Below are positions 26,840 through 36,066 of a DNA stretch of 64,000 nt, piece after piece. Position numbers and translations under genes: made by a program. Under the pieces are notes generated by a model. It saw nothing but the letters and a program-made list of their open reading frames with translations, was not told the DNA's origin and did no database searches. The stretch comes from VXRJ01 sp964636705. Its GTDB lineage: Bacteria; Acidobacteriota; Vicinamibacteria; Vicinamibacterales; UBA8438. Location of the stretch: the NCBI GenBank assembly GCA_964636705.1, contig CAZWUJ010000006.1, positions 62,001 through 126,000 of the forward strand. Reading direction: 5' to 3'. The stretch's first letter is position 1, and each line of letters opens with the position of its first letter.

Positions 26840-28792
26840 TCAGCGCCTGCGGGCGTCGTCGATCTTTCGCTGGATCAGTTCGGGATCGATCCCGTCGCGG
26901 TCGCCGTTGAGGGCGCGTTCCCATGCGGCGACGGCCTCGTCGATCCGGCCGAGGCGCTCCATCAGATCGCCCACGTGATCCTGCACGACGGAGTTGCGCT
27001 GCAACTGTTCGCCCGCCGCGCGCAGCGGGGGCTCGGCGAGGTCAAGCCGATCCAGCTTGAAGTACGCCCAGCCGAGGCTGTCGAGGTACGACCCGTTGTG
27101 CGGGTCCGTCTCGAGCGCCCGCTCGATGAGCGCGACCGACTCGTCCAGGCGCTCCCCCCGCTCGGCCAGCATGTAGCCGAGGTAGTTGAGCGCCGGCGCG
27201 TGATCCGGATCCCGCTCGATCACGACGCGGAACATCTCTTCCGCCTCGGCGAACCGATCCGCCTGCTCGAACATGGCGCCCAACTGGAAGGTGACCGACG
27301 TCACCCCCGGAAACTGCTCGCGCGCCGCTTCGAGCAGCGTGATCGCGTCGTCGTGACGCTCGTGCTCGGCGTAGTAGTTCCCCAGGGCGAGGTAGGCGCG
27401 GACATCATCCGGATCGTCTTCCAGCACCTGCCGGAGCGCCTGCTCGCCCGCGTTCACGTCGCCGCTTCGGGCCAGCAGGTCCGCTTCGATCATCTCGACG
27501 GACAGATTGGCGGGACTGCTCTCGCGCGCCCGGCGCAGGGCATCCAGGGCATCCTGGTCACGGTCCGCGTCGACATAGGCCTGGGCCAGACGGACCAGGA
27601 ACCGCACGTCGGTCGGCATCAACGCAACCGCCCCCTCGTAGACCCGGATGGCGCCGTCGCGGTCCTCCAGCGACTCGTAGGCGAAACCGAGTCGATCGAA
27701 CACCGAGACCAGCCGCTCGGGACGGACGTCCTCCGAAAGGGCGCGCGCCAGGACCGGGGCCAGCGTGTCGGCGACGCGCTGGTACTCGCGCCGCCGCTCG
27801 AAGACCCGGGCGAGCGTCAACGGCCCGCGCAGCCCTTCCGGCTCCAGCTCGATCAGGCGCGCTGCGGCGGTCTCGGCCGCGTCGAAGTTGTTGGTGTCCA
27901 GCTCGACCTCGGCCAGCAGGCGCCAGGCCGCGGCGTCGCGCGGACGCATCTCGATGAGGTCTTCCAGCACGCCGCGCGCCCGCGCCGGCTCGCCCGCTTC
28001 CAGCAGGGTTCCGGCAAGCCGCTGGCGGACCGCGGCGTTGCGCGGGTTGAGCGCGGCGGCCCGCTCGTAGGCGGCGGCCGCGTCGTTCCACCGGCGGCGG
28101 CGCTCGTACATCTCGCCAAGCCGCGCGAGGGCCTGGTAGGAGGGACGGCTGGTGGCGACCGCCTCCTCGAGCGTTGCCAGCGCTTCTTCCGCCCGGCCCG
28201 CCTGGTCGTAGGCCTGCGACAGCAGGAGGCGCGACGGCTGATAGCCCAGTTGATCCCTCGAAAGCGCCTCCAGCAGCTCGATCGCCTCGTCGTTCTGACC
28301 GGCCGCGAGGTAGAGGCGGGACAGCGTCAGCTCCACCTGCAGGTCGGGGACGACCGTCTCGCGCGCCTGCTCCAGGTGCGTGATTGCCTGGTCGAGGTTC
28401 TCGCGAGTCGCCTCCCGCGACATGGCGGCCGATGCATGGTTCATGCCAAGCACCCGGTGGGCGCTCACGTTGGTGGGCTCGCGCTCGACCGCCTCCGTCG
28501 CGGCCGCGATCGACTCGTCCTCCCGGCCGGCGCGGGCATACAGCCCGGCCAGTTCCGCCAGCGGCTCACCTGCCGCCGGGTCGAGTCCGGCCGCGTCGCG
28601 GAGGGCCTGAATGGCGGCGTCGGTGTCGCCTTCACCCTCCAGGTGACGGGCGAGCATGAAGAGGCGGTAGGCCTCGGCGCGGTCTCCCGACTCTGCTTCG
28701 GGAGCGGTGGAGCTTTGCGCGGCAGCGGGCGCCCCGGCAACCGGGACGAGCAGCAGCGCGACGGCGAACGGTACACAAATCGCCCGGCGCAT
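26840..28792 (-). CDS. exported tetratricopeptide-repeat protein
   Basis: A 650-residue secreted or periplasmic protein. The signal peptide MRRAICVPFAVALLLVPVAG ends near AAAQ. The rest is a nearly continuous array of about 15 TPR units, such as DAIQALRDAAGLDPAAGEPL, DAAAAYERAAALNPRNAAVR, EAEEMFRVVIERDPDHAPAL, LNYLGYMLAERGERLDESVA and SYLDSLGWAYFKLDRLDLAE. The last resembles TPR proteins encoded upstream of lolB/ispE in several phyla. Likely a scaffold in envelope biogenesis; specific partners are unknown. A 63-bp region separates its start from the divergent Trm112-like gene and should contain both promoters. Confidence 0.85.
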   Translation of the reverse strand: MRRAICVPFAVALLLVPVAGAPAAAQSSTAPEAESGDRAEAYRLFMLARHLEGEGDTDAAIQALRDAAGLDPAAGEPLAELAGLYARAGREDESIAAATEAVEREPTNVSAHRVLGMNHASAAMSREATRENLDQAITHLEQARETVVPDLQVELTLSRLYLAAGQNDEAIELLEALSRDQLGYQPSRLLLSQAYDQAGRAEEALATLEEAVATSRPSYQALARLGEMYERRRRWNDAAAAYERAAALNPRNAAVRQRLAGTLLEAGEPARARGVLEDLIEMRPRDAAAWRLLAEVELDTNNFDAAETAAARLIELEPEGLRGPLTLARVFERRREYQRVADTLAPVLARALSEDVRPERLVSVFDRLGFAYESLEDRDGAIRVYEGAVALMPTDVRFLVRLAQAYVDADRDQDALDALRRARESSPANLSVEMIEADLLARSGDVNAGEQALRQVLEDDPDDVRAYLALGNYYAEHERHDDAITLLEAAREQFPGVTSVTFQLGAMFEQADRFAEAEEMFRVVIERDPDHAPALNYLGYMLAERGERLDESVALIERALETDPHNGSYLDSLGWAYFKLDRLDLAEPPLRAAGEQLQRNSVVQDHVGDLMERLGRIDEAVAAWERALNGDRDGIDPELIQRKIDDARRR

Positions 28793-28855
28793 GAGGAATC
28801 GATTGTTCCACAGGTGAGGCGGCAGAGTCCATGCCCGGTTACAATGGGCACGTCG

Positions 28856-29092
28856 ATGCCCATCGACCCCGAACTGCTCGCGATCCTCGCCTGCCCCGCC
28901 TGCCGGACGCCGGTCGCCCTGACGGCGGACGGCTCGGGCCTCCACTGCGCCGGGTGCCGCCGCACGTATCCGATCCAGGACGACATTCCGGTGATGCTCG
29001 TCGACGAGGCGACCATCGACGGCGCGCCGGCGGATCCCGAGCATCCGGCGACTCCTCCGGATCCGGCGGCTGACGACGCCAACCGGTCATGA
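28856..29092 (+). CDS. Trm112-like/UPF0434 zinc-ribbon protein
   Basis: A 78-residue protein, MPIDPELLAILACPACRTPV, with two CxxC pairs (CPAC near residues 13-16 and CAGC near 31-34) and the family ending RTYPIQDDIPVMLVDEA. YcaR-type proteins are small zinc ribbons, often beside lpxK or other envelope genes. A start four codons upstream (MGTS) is possible. It overlaps the O-antigen ligase-like gene by 4 bp and is the first gene of the plus-strand polysaccharide operon. Confidence 0.85.
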   Translation: MPIDPELLAILACPACRTPVALTADGSGLHCAGCRRTYPIQDDIPVMLVDEATIDGAPADPEHPATPPDPAADDANRS

Positions 29093-30294
29093 CGACGCAG
29101 AGCGGGGTCGCGGCGGCGGCGTCCCCCGGCCGGCAGGATGCCGGGGCGCCGTGGCCGGCGCGTTTCGAGACCGCCGCCTGGTGGCTTCTGCCGCTCTTCG
29201 TATTCGCGCTGCCGCTCTCCGTCGCCGCCTCGGGCATCCTGCTCACCGCCCTGCTCGCGGTCTGGGCCGGCCTGCTCGTCACGTCGGGCGAGCGTCCCGC
29301 CGTCCCGCCGTTCTTCTGGCCCCTCGCCGCGTACTCCGGATGGACGCTCGTGACCGTTCCCTTCTCCATCGACCCGGTGGCCAGCCTGATCGAGTCGCGC
29401 GAGGTGCTGCTCTACCTCACCGTGCCCGTCGTATACCGCCTGGCGCGGGGCGAGCGGGCCTGGTCGATGACCAACGTGGTGCTCACCGCGGGCGCGCTCA
29501 CCGCGGCCATCGGCATCGTGCAGTACGGCATCCTGGAGTTCGACAACCTCGGGCGCCGGCCGAGCGGTTCGATGGGGCACTACATGACTTACGCGGGCCT
29601 GTTGATGCTTGCCCTCGGCGTCGCCGTGTCGCGCGTCACGTTCGGCGCGCGCGACCGCCTCTGGGCGGCGCTGATGCTGCCGGCCCTCGTCGCCGCCCTC
29701 GCGGTGACGCTGACCCGCGGCGCATGGATCGGCGCCGTCGCCGCGATTGGCCTGCTGCTGGCCCTGCGCGACCGCCGCCTGCTGCTGGCCGCGCCCGCCG
29801 CCTTGCTCGTCATCTACCTGGCGGCGCCGGCCAGCGTCACCGACCGCGCGCTCTCGATCTTCGATCCCTCGAACCCGACGAACCGCGACCGGGTCGCCAT
29901 GTTCACGGTGGGCGCCGGCATGGTGCGCGACCATCCCCTCACCGGCGTCGGCCCGGAAATGGTGCTGCGGCGCTACGGCGAGTACCGCCCGGACAACGCG
30001 GTGAACGACGTGAACCCGCATCTGCACAACGTCCCGATGCAGATTGCGGCCGAGCGGGGACTGCCCGCGCTCGCGCTCTGGGCCTGGTTCGTCGTCGCCG
30101 TCACGCTCGATCTCGTCCGGCGCTTCCGCCGGCCCGGAACCCGCGCCCTCGCCGCGGCGGGCCTCGCCGCGGTCGCCGCCATGCTCGTGGCGGGCCAGTT
30201 CGAATACAACTTCGGCGACTCGGAGTTCCTCCTCCTCTTTCTTGTACTCATAACGCTCCCGGCCGCCGCCGGTTCACCATCCCGCCCCCGTTGA
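29089..30294 (+). CDS. O-antigen ligase/polymerase-like membrane protein
   Basis: A 401-residue inner-membrane protein with about ten hydrophobic segments. It carries a Wzy/WaaL-type periplasmic loop near residues 265-335: SNPTNRDRVAMFTVGAGMVR, HPLTGVGPEMVLRRYGEYRP and NPHLHNVPMQIAAERG, where the H-x-H-N pattern is the ligase-family hallmark. It should join or polymerise surface glycans on a lipid carrier. Ligase and polymerase cannot be told apart from sequence alone. It overlaps both neighbours (ATGA with the previous gene, TTGA with the next). Confidence 0.85.
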   Translation: MTTQSGVAAAASPGRQDAGAPWPARFETAAWWLLPLFVFALPLSVAASGILLTALLAVWAGLLVTSGERPAVPPFFWPLAAYSGWTLVTVPFSIDPVASLIESREVLLYLTVPVVYRLARGERAWSMTNVVLTAGALTAAIGIVQYGILEFDNLGRRPSGSMGHYMTYAGLLMLALGVAVSRVTFGARDRLWAALMLPALVAALAVTLTRGAWIGAVAAIGLLLALRDRRLLLAAPAALLVIYLAAPASVTDRALSIFDPSNPTNRDRVAMFTVGAGMVRDHPLTGVGPEMVLRRYGEYRPDNAVNDVNPHLHNVPMQIAAERGLPALALWAWFVVAVTLDLVRRFRRPGTRALAAAGLAAVAAMLVAGQFEYNFGDSEFLLLFLVLITLPAAAGSPSRPR

Positions 30295-31949
30295 ACGCCT
30301 TGCGCCAACGTCACGCCCTCGCGGCCGCGATCTTCCTGGCCCTCACCATCCTCCACACCTGGCCGCTCGCCACCGACCCGGGCCGCTTGTCACGCATCCA
30401 TGACGACGAATGGCTCAACGCGTGGGCCGTCTCGTGGATCGCGCACCAGTTGCCTCGAGCCCCGTTCGACCTGTTGGACGCGAACATGTTCCACCCTGTC
30501 GATCAGGCGATGCGCTACACCGAGCCGCTCGTCGTCCCCGCGCTCATCGGCGCCCCGTTCTACTGGCTCGGCGCCTCGCCCCTTCTGACCCACAACCTCC
30601 TCGTCCTCGCCGGCTTGCTGCTCACGGCGCTGGCAATGTACCGGCTCGTCGTCCACTGGACCGGCGATCCGTGGAGCGGCATCCTGGCCGCCGCGCTCCT
30701 GACCTTCGGCACCGCGATGGCAACCCGCATCGCGCACATCCAGTTCCTGCACTTCTATTCGTTCCCCCTCGCCGTGCTCGCCCTCGATCGGCTGCTGACC
30801 GGCGGCCGGACGCGGGATGCAGCCTGGCTCGGCGTCTGGGTGACGGTGGCGGCGCTCACCTCCGGCTATCTCGTCCTGCTCGTCGTGGCTGCCCTCGGCT
30901 CGGCGTTCGTCATGCGCTCCGGCGACTGGTGGGGACGCCGGGGAGCCGGCATCGCCGTGCGGCTCGGAGCGGCGGCCGCGGTGACGGCAGCGGTGCTCGC
31001 CCTGCTCCTGCGACCCTACCTGGGGGCAGACCTGCGGCGCGGCTCGGTCGTCGACGCCGGCAGCATCGGCGAATCGTTGCAGGGGTTCCTCAGGAGCGCC
31101 GCCGACCTGCACTACGCACTCTGGAGCGAGCCGTTCTGGAGCGGTAGCGCGCCGAGCGCGATGTTCCCGGGTTTCGTGGCTATCGTCCTCGCGATCATCG
31201 CGCTCGCCACGCGCCGCCGCCACGCACCACGCGGGATGCGCCGCATGCTCGCCGGCATCGGCGCGACCGGCGTCGTCCTCTCCGTCGGCATGCTGACACC
31301 CCTCTACGGCTGGCTCGCCGTCGTCATGCCGCCGCTCCTCGGCCTGCGCTCTCCGTCCCGATTCGCGATGCTGGCGATCTTCGCCCTGGCCGCGCTCGCG
31401 GGCATCGGTTGGAGCGTCGTGCGGACGCGAATCCAACCGCGGTGGCAGACCGCCGCCGCCGCCGGCCTGCTGGCCCTCGCCACCGTCGAGAGCCTGCACG
31501 CGCCGATCCCCTACCGGCCGCTCCCGCGCGACCAGTGGTATCCGCCGATCTACGGAGCACTGGACACGGCGCCGCCGGGCCCCCTCGCCGAATTGCCCCT
31601 GCCGCGCACCGTCTTCTTCCACCAGAACGCTCGCTATCTGCTGGCCTCGACGCAGCACTGGCGGCCCATCCTCAATGGCTTCGGCGGGTTCTTCCCGGAG
31701 AGTTACCGGGAAGCGGTTCGACGTCTATCGACCTTCCCCTCCGACGATGCGGTCGCCTACCTGCGGTCCGTAGGCGTGCAAACCGTGATAGTCCATGGCA
31801 ACCGGATGGGCGACGCCCATTTCCGGCAGGTCCTCGCCGGAGCGGAGCTCCATCCCGATGTCCGTCTGCAGGCCCGCGTCGACCAGGACGTGGTCTATCG
31901 CATTGCGCCGCACGACGGCCGGGAAATGGGTACCATCCGGCCTGACTGA
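30291..31949 (+). CDS. polytopic membrane glycosyltransferase-like protein (GT-C type)
   Basis: A 552-residue membrane protein read from a TTG at 30291 that overlaps the preceding stop (TTGA); a second TTG three codons on is equally possible. Early residues contain SRIHDDEWLNAWAVSWIAHQ, the acidic first-loop motif typical of GT-C enzymes, followed by about ten transmembrane stretches. A soluble C-terminal region (about 120 residues) follows. No family-specific donor site was recognised. As part of the operon it probably transfers a sugar from a polyprenyl-phosphate donor in the periplasm. Confidence 0.75.
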   Translation: MNALRQRHALAAAIFLALTILHTWPLATDPGRLSRIHDDEWLNAWAVSWIAHQLPRAPFDLLDANMFHPVDQAMRYTEPLVVPALIGAPFYWLGASPLLTHNLLVLAGLLLTALAMYRLVVHWTGDPWSGILAAALLTFGTAMATRIAHIQFLHFYSFPLAVLALDRLLTGGRTRDAAWLGVWVTVAALTSGYLVLLVVAALGSAFVMRSGDWWGRRGAGIAVRLGAAAAVTAAVLALLLRPYLGADLRRGSVVDAGSIGESLQGFLRSAADLHYALWSEPFWSGSAPSAMFPGFVAIVLAIIALATRRRHAPRGMRRMLAGIGATGVVLSVGMLTPLYGWLAVVMPPLLGLRSPSRFAMLAIFALAALAGIGWSVVRTRIQPRWQTAAAAGLLALATVESLHAPIPYRPLPRDQWYPPIYGALDTAPPGPLAELPLPRTVFFHQNARYLLASTQHWRPILNGFGGFFPESYREAVRRLSTFPSDDAVAYLRSVGVQTVIVHGNRMGDAHFRQVLAGAELHPDVRLQARVDQDVVYRIAPHDGREMGTIRPD

Positions 31950-33973
31950 TGAGCGACCCGACGCGCTCGCGTGAACGGCGGAAGACGATCGCCGTCTGCG
32001 TGGGCGTCGCGCTCCTCACCGCCACCCTCGCGCTCTGGTGGAGCACGACGAACCGGTACCGGCTCACCGGCGACGAGCCGCACTATTTCATCCTCGCCGC
32101 CAGTCTCCTGCGGGATGGCGATGTCGACGTCCGGAACAACTTCGACGAAGACATAGCCAGCGGCGAGATCTATGGTTCTTTCCCCGACCTCCGGAGCCGT
32201 CATGTTAGCGCCCGCGACGGCCGGGAGTACTCCCTCCACGCACCCGGTCTGGGCGCGTTGCTCGTCCTTCCGTTTGCCCTTGGCGGACCGCTCGCAGGCC
32301 GGCTACTGCTTTGCCTCCTGATCACGCCGATCCTGGGCTGGGCTTGCTGGCGTTGGCTCCATGGGCGGGCTCCGCCCGGCGACGTTGCGCTCGCGACTGC
32401 CGGCGTACTGCTGTGCCCGGTGATCCTGCTCGGTTCGGGGCAGGTGTACAGCGACCTGCTGGCAGGTGTCCTCATCGTGGCACTGGCCGTTTGGCTGTGG
32501 GACGGTGAGGGTCGAAGCGAGGTAACGGGCTCGGCGCAGGCTTCCGGAGGGAGGTCGGGGGTCGGGTGGATACTCTTCGGCCTCGTCGCCGGCGCGCTTC
32601 CCTGGCTGCACATGAAGTACCTCGCCACGACTGCGTTGCTTGGCCTGTTCGCTGCGTGGCAGCTTCGGCGCGAGGGAGCGTGGCGGGCTGACCTCGGACG
32701 CAGACGGAACTGGGGCTACATCGCCGGGGGCGCCCTTCTCTTGATCGGATCGGCCGCCTTCCTCGCCTTTCAGATGGCAACCCACGGCCAGCCCCTTGCC
32801 GGCCTGGGAAACCAGATGACCGATACTCCGTACCTGCGTGCCGTGGAGTTCCTGATCGGTGAGCACCTCGATCAGTCGCACGGCGTCTTCTGGCATCAGC
32901 CCCTCTTCTTCGCGGGCCTGATCGCGCTGGGATGGATGATCCGCACGCGTCACCCGCTCACTATTCCCTGGCTGCTGCTTTACGCTTCCCTGATGCTCCC
33001 TCCCGCACTGCGGGGGGCATGGGGCGGCGTCCCGCTCGGCCGGTTCAACTGGGGCGGCTTCTGGCTTTGGCTGATCCCCATCGGCTACTGGCTACAGGCC
33101 GAACGGAGTGCTCTCGGACGGTACGTTCGCCCCGCCGTGCTGACAGTGTTCGCCTACCAGGCGCTACTGGCATTCCGCTGGATTCCGGATCCGACGCGCC
33201 TCTTTGACTACGCGTCGTCGCAATTGGTCTGGGCGCGTGACTCCCTATTCCCACTACCCGTCCGATACGCGCTCCCCCACTTCTATGGAGATGCGGGCGA
33301 TGGCTGGTGGATCGTGCGGTTCCTGGAGTATCTGCCTAACCTCGTCTGGGTCGCCGCGACGGCGCTGTTGGTCGTAACCGGTTTGCTCTGGAACGCCGAC
33401 GGACGGCGGCGTCTGCGGCCCGTCTGGATCGGCGGATTCCTGGTCGCGGCATTCCTGCTGCCCGTCGAGCCCACCGCAGACCGGGAATCGCCGCGGGACG
33501 ACGGGCTCCACGACCCGATCATGCTTTCGCTGAGGAGCACATTCGCGCGGCGCTTCGAAGCGGAACGGATGTTCCCGACGGAGACCGTGGACCGCACGAC
33601 CCGCTTCGACCAGCAGTCCAGCAACGGGCGTGCGCGTACCGTCGACCCGGACCGGCCGGACGGGGTGATCGTCTTCGGTCCCTACATCGGCGTCGACACG
33701 GGCCGTTACCGGATCGAGGCGGCGATGCGTCTCCAGACGTCGTCGGACGCGACGCCGGCCGCCTGGCTGAACGCCACAACCGACCGCGGCCGCGTCTCCC
33801 ACGGCCGTATCGACATTCCTGCCGAGCGTCTTCCCACCGATGGAAGCTACGCGACCATAAGCCTCTCCATAGAGGCGGCGGAACCGCTTGGCGACCTGGA
33901 GTTCGTTGTGGGCGCCCATCCCGGCGTCGATCTGGTGGTCGACTACATCGACCTGATACCGGTGCTGCCGTGA
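31949..33973 (+). CDS. GT-C type membrane glycosyltransferase, tandem paralog 1
   Basis: A 674-residue protein starting MSDPTRSRERRKTIAV. The first periplasmic loop carries LTGDEPHYFILAASLLRDGD, with the DEPHY acidic motif that in ArnT/PMT-like enzymes binds the lipid-phosphate donor and metal. Roughly ten transmembrane helices follow. The last 170 residues form a beta-rich soluble domain (RYRIEAAMRLQTSSDATPAA; VVDYIDLIPVLP). Four consecutive genes share this layout and the C-terminal motif. It starts on the last base of its upstream neighbour and overlaps the next gene by 4 bp, so translation is coupled. Acceptor and donor are unknown. Confidence 0.8.
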   Translation: MSDPTRSRERRKTIAVCVGVALLTATLALWWSTTNRYRLTGDEPHYFILAASLLRDGDVDVRNNFDEDIASGEIYGSFPDLRSRHVSARDGREYSLHAPGLGALLVLPFALGGPLAGRLLLCLLITPILGWACWRWLHGRAPPGDVALATAGVLLCPVILLGSGQVYSDLLAGVLIVALAVWLWDGEGRSEVTGSAQASGGRSGVGWILFGLVAGALPWLHMKYLATTALLGLFAAWQLRREGAWRADLGRRRNWGYIAGGALLLIGSAAFLAFQMATHGQPLAGLGNQMTDTPYLRAVEFLIGEHLDQSHGVFWHQPLFFAGLIALGWMIRTRHPLTIPWLLLYASLMLPPALRGAWGGVPLGRFNWGGFWLWLIPIGYWLQAERSALGRYVRPAVLTVFAYQALLAFRWIPDPTRLFDYASSQLVWARDSLFPLPVRYALPHFYGDAGDGWWIVRFLEYLPNLVWVAATALLVVTGLLWNADGRRRLRPVWIGGFLVAAFLLPVEPTADRESPRDDGLHDPIMLSLRSTFARRFEAERMFPTETVDRTTRFDQQSSNGRARTVDPDRPDGVIVFGPYIGVDTGRYRIEAAMRLQTSSDATPAAWLNATTDRGRVSHGRIDIPAERLPTDGSYATISLSIEAAEPLGDLEFVVGAHPGVDLVVDYIDLIPVLP

Positions 33974-36066
33974 CATCCCGAGTTAACGCGGGGCGCAAAC
34001 GCGTGACGGCGATGGCCGTCTGCGCCGGAGTGACGCTTTTCGCGGCCACGCTCGCGGTCTGGTGGAGCACAACGGATCGAATTGGCCTGATCGGCGACGA
34101 GCCCCACTACCTGATCCTCACGGCAAGCCTGTTGCGGGACGGCGACCTCGACATGCGGAACAACTACGCGGAGGACGCACGTACCGCCGAGATCTACGGT
34201 CCGGTCGCGCTCCGGCACACGGTCGGTCGGGGTGGCCGGGAGTGGCCGTCTGCCGCACCGGGCATCAGCGCGCTGCTCATTCCTGCCTTCGCGCTGGCCG
34301 GCGGGCTGGGCGCGCGCCTGATGCTCTGTCTTTTGATCATTCCCCTCCTCGGCTGGGCCTGCTGGCGCTGGCTTGACGGTCGCGCACCGCCCCGCGACGC
34401 CGCCCTCGCGGTGGCTGGGGTGCTGCTGTGCCCCACCGTACTGCTCGGCGCCGGGCAGGTCTACGCCGACCTGCTGTCCGGCGCCATCATCTTGACCCTT
34501 GCCGTCTGGCTATGGAACGGTGCGCCAGCTGGTCCGCCGGCGTCCACGCCGGCAGAATCGCCCGCGGATGCGCCAGTCGGTGCGCCGGACGGTGCGCCGG
34601 CCTCCAGGCCGGCATTCTCATCGGCATCCCCATCGGCGCCCCCGACAGGACGCTCCCCCCTCGGCTGGGCCCTCTTCGGCCTCGCGGCCGGCCTCCTCCC
34701 CTGGCTACATATCAAGAACCTCGCCGCAACTGCCCTGTTCGGCCTGTTCGCGGCTTGGCAGGTCTGGCGAGATGGGTCGTGGCGCATCCCGAACGCCCGC
34801 GCCCGCTGGGGGTACCTAGCCGGCGCCGCGCTGTTGCTTCTCGGCCCGGCCACCTTCATCGGGTACGAGATGGCGACCCACGGGCTGCTGCTCGCCGGCC
34901 AGGGCCGCGTCGTGTCGGGGACCCCGTACCTCCGTGCCGTGGAGATGTTTCTGGGCCGGCATCTGGATCAGTCGCACGGGCTCTTCTGGCAACAGCCGCT
35001 CTTCTTCCCCGGCCTGATCGCGCTCGGCTGGATGATCCGCAAGCGCCATCCCCTCACGATCCCGTGGCTGCTCCTATACGCCTCGCTGATTGTGCCGCCA
35101 GCGGTGACCGGCCGCTGGGGCGGAATTCCCTCGGGCCGATTCAACTGGGGGGGAATGTGGCTCTGGCTGATTCCCATCGGCTTGTGGCTGCAGACGGAAC
35201 GGGCCACGGTCGGCCGTTACGTTCGTCCGGCGGTCCTGGCGGCGTTCGCCTATCAGGCTGTCCTTGCGTTCCGTTGGGCGCCCGACCCGACACGTCTCTT
35301 CGTTTATCAGGATTCCTTCGTCTGGGCGCGTGACTCCCTATTCCCACTACCCGTCCGATACGCGCTCCCCCACTTCTATGGAGATGCGGGCGATGGCTGG
35401 TGGATCGTGCGGTTCCTGGAGTACCTGCCGAACCTGACCTGGGTTGCGGTGGCGGGCCTGCTGATGGTGACCGGCCTGCGGTGGAGCGTCGAGGGCAGGC
35501 GCAGCCTCCGTCCGGTGTGGATCGGCTCTATAGCCGTCGCCGCGCTCCTGCTGCCCGTCGAACCCACCGCCGACAGTGAGGCGCCGCGGGACGACGGCCT
35601 ACACGACCCGATGGTGCGCGCGATCCAGAGCACGTTCCCGCGGCGGTTCGAGGCGGAACGGATGACGCCGATGCAGACGGCGGACCGCACCACACGACTG
35701 GACGGTCAGGCGAGCGGCGGACGTGCCCGCGCCGCCGACAGCGGCCGGCCCGACGGCCTGCTCACGTTCGGCCCGTATCTCAACCTGGATCCGGGGCGCT
35801 ACCGCATCGAGGCGGCGATGCGCCTGCAGGCGCCGGCGGAGGCAGCCCCGGCCGCGTGGCTCGACGTCCGGACGGAACGGGGGCGGGTGTCGCATGGCCG
35901 CGTCGAGGTACCGGCCGCGCGCCTGCCGACCGACGGCAGCTATGCCGTCATCAGCGTGTCCTTCGACGCGATCGAGCCGCTCGAAGAGTTGGAGTTCATC
36001 GTCGGCGCATCCCCGGGCGTCGAGCTGCTGGTGGACTACATCGATCTGATACCGGTGCTGCCATGA
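33970..36066 (+). CDS. GT-C type membrane glycosyltransferase, tandem paralog 2, with REP insert
   Basis: A 698-residue paralog of the preceding gene with LIGDEPHYLILTASLLRDGD and the same C-terminal domain ending LLVDYIDLIPVLP. A cytoplasmic-loop segment (about residues 185-225) is enlarged by Ala/Pro/Ser-rich sequence containing GAPDGAPASRPAF; paralogs have only about 15 residues there. The insert coincides with a perfect REP unit and a degenerate one. A 104-bp stretch (35320-35423) is identical to 33227-33330 in paralog 1, a likely gene-conversion tract. Confidence 0.8.
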   Translation: MTSRVNAGRKRVTAMAVCAGVTLFAATLAVWWSTTDRIGLIGDEPHYLILTASLLRDGDLDMRNNYAEDARTAEIYGPVALRHTVGRGGREWPSAAPGISALLIPAFALAGGLGARLMLCLLIIPLLGWACWRWLDGRAPPRDAALAVAGVLLCPTVLLGAGQVYADLLSGAIILTLAVWLWNGAPAGPPASTPAESPADAPVGAPDGAPASRPAFSSASPSAPPTGRSPLGWALFGLAAGLLPWLHIKNLAATALFGLFAAWQVWRDGSWRIPNARARWGYLAGAALLLLGPATFIGYEMATHGLLLAGQGRVVSGTPYLRAVEMFLGRHLDQSHGLFWQQPLFFPGLIALGWMIRKRHPLTIPWLLLYASLIVPPAVTGRWGGIPSGRFNWGGMWLWLIPIGLWLQTERATVGRYVRPAVLAAFAYQAVLAFRWAPDPTRLFVYQDSFVWARDSLFPLPVRYALPHFYGDAGDGWWIVRFLEYLPNLTWVAVAGLLMVTGLRWSVEGRRSLRPVWIGSIAVAALLLPVEPTADSEAPRDDGLHDPMVRAIQSTFPRRFEAERMTPMQTADRTTRLDGQASGGRARAADSGRPDGLLTFGPYLNLDPGRYRIEAAMRLQAPAEAAPAAWLDVRTERGRVSHGRVEVPAARLPTDGSYAVISVSFDAIEPLEELEFIVGASPGVELLVDYIDLIPVLP
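34531..34614. repeat. REP units inside a GT-C gene
   Basis: A full unit with core GCCGGCCTCCAGGCCGGC lies at 34591-34614. A diverged unit (GTCCAC centre, GCCGGC arms) lies at 34531-34554, with a GGTGCGCC half-copy between. All are in frame with the host gene and translate as Ala/Pro/Gly-rich loop sequence. Confidence 0.88.

Noticed and set aside
29125..29162. GGCCGGCAGGATGCCGG sequence near the ligase-like gene start as a REP unit
   Set aside because: Only the GCCGG arms match; spacing and flanks differ from the 24-bp unit.
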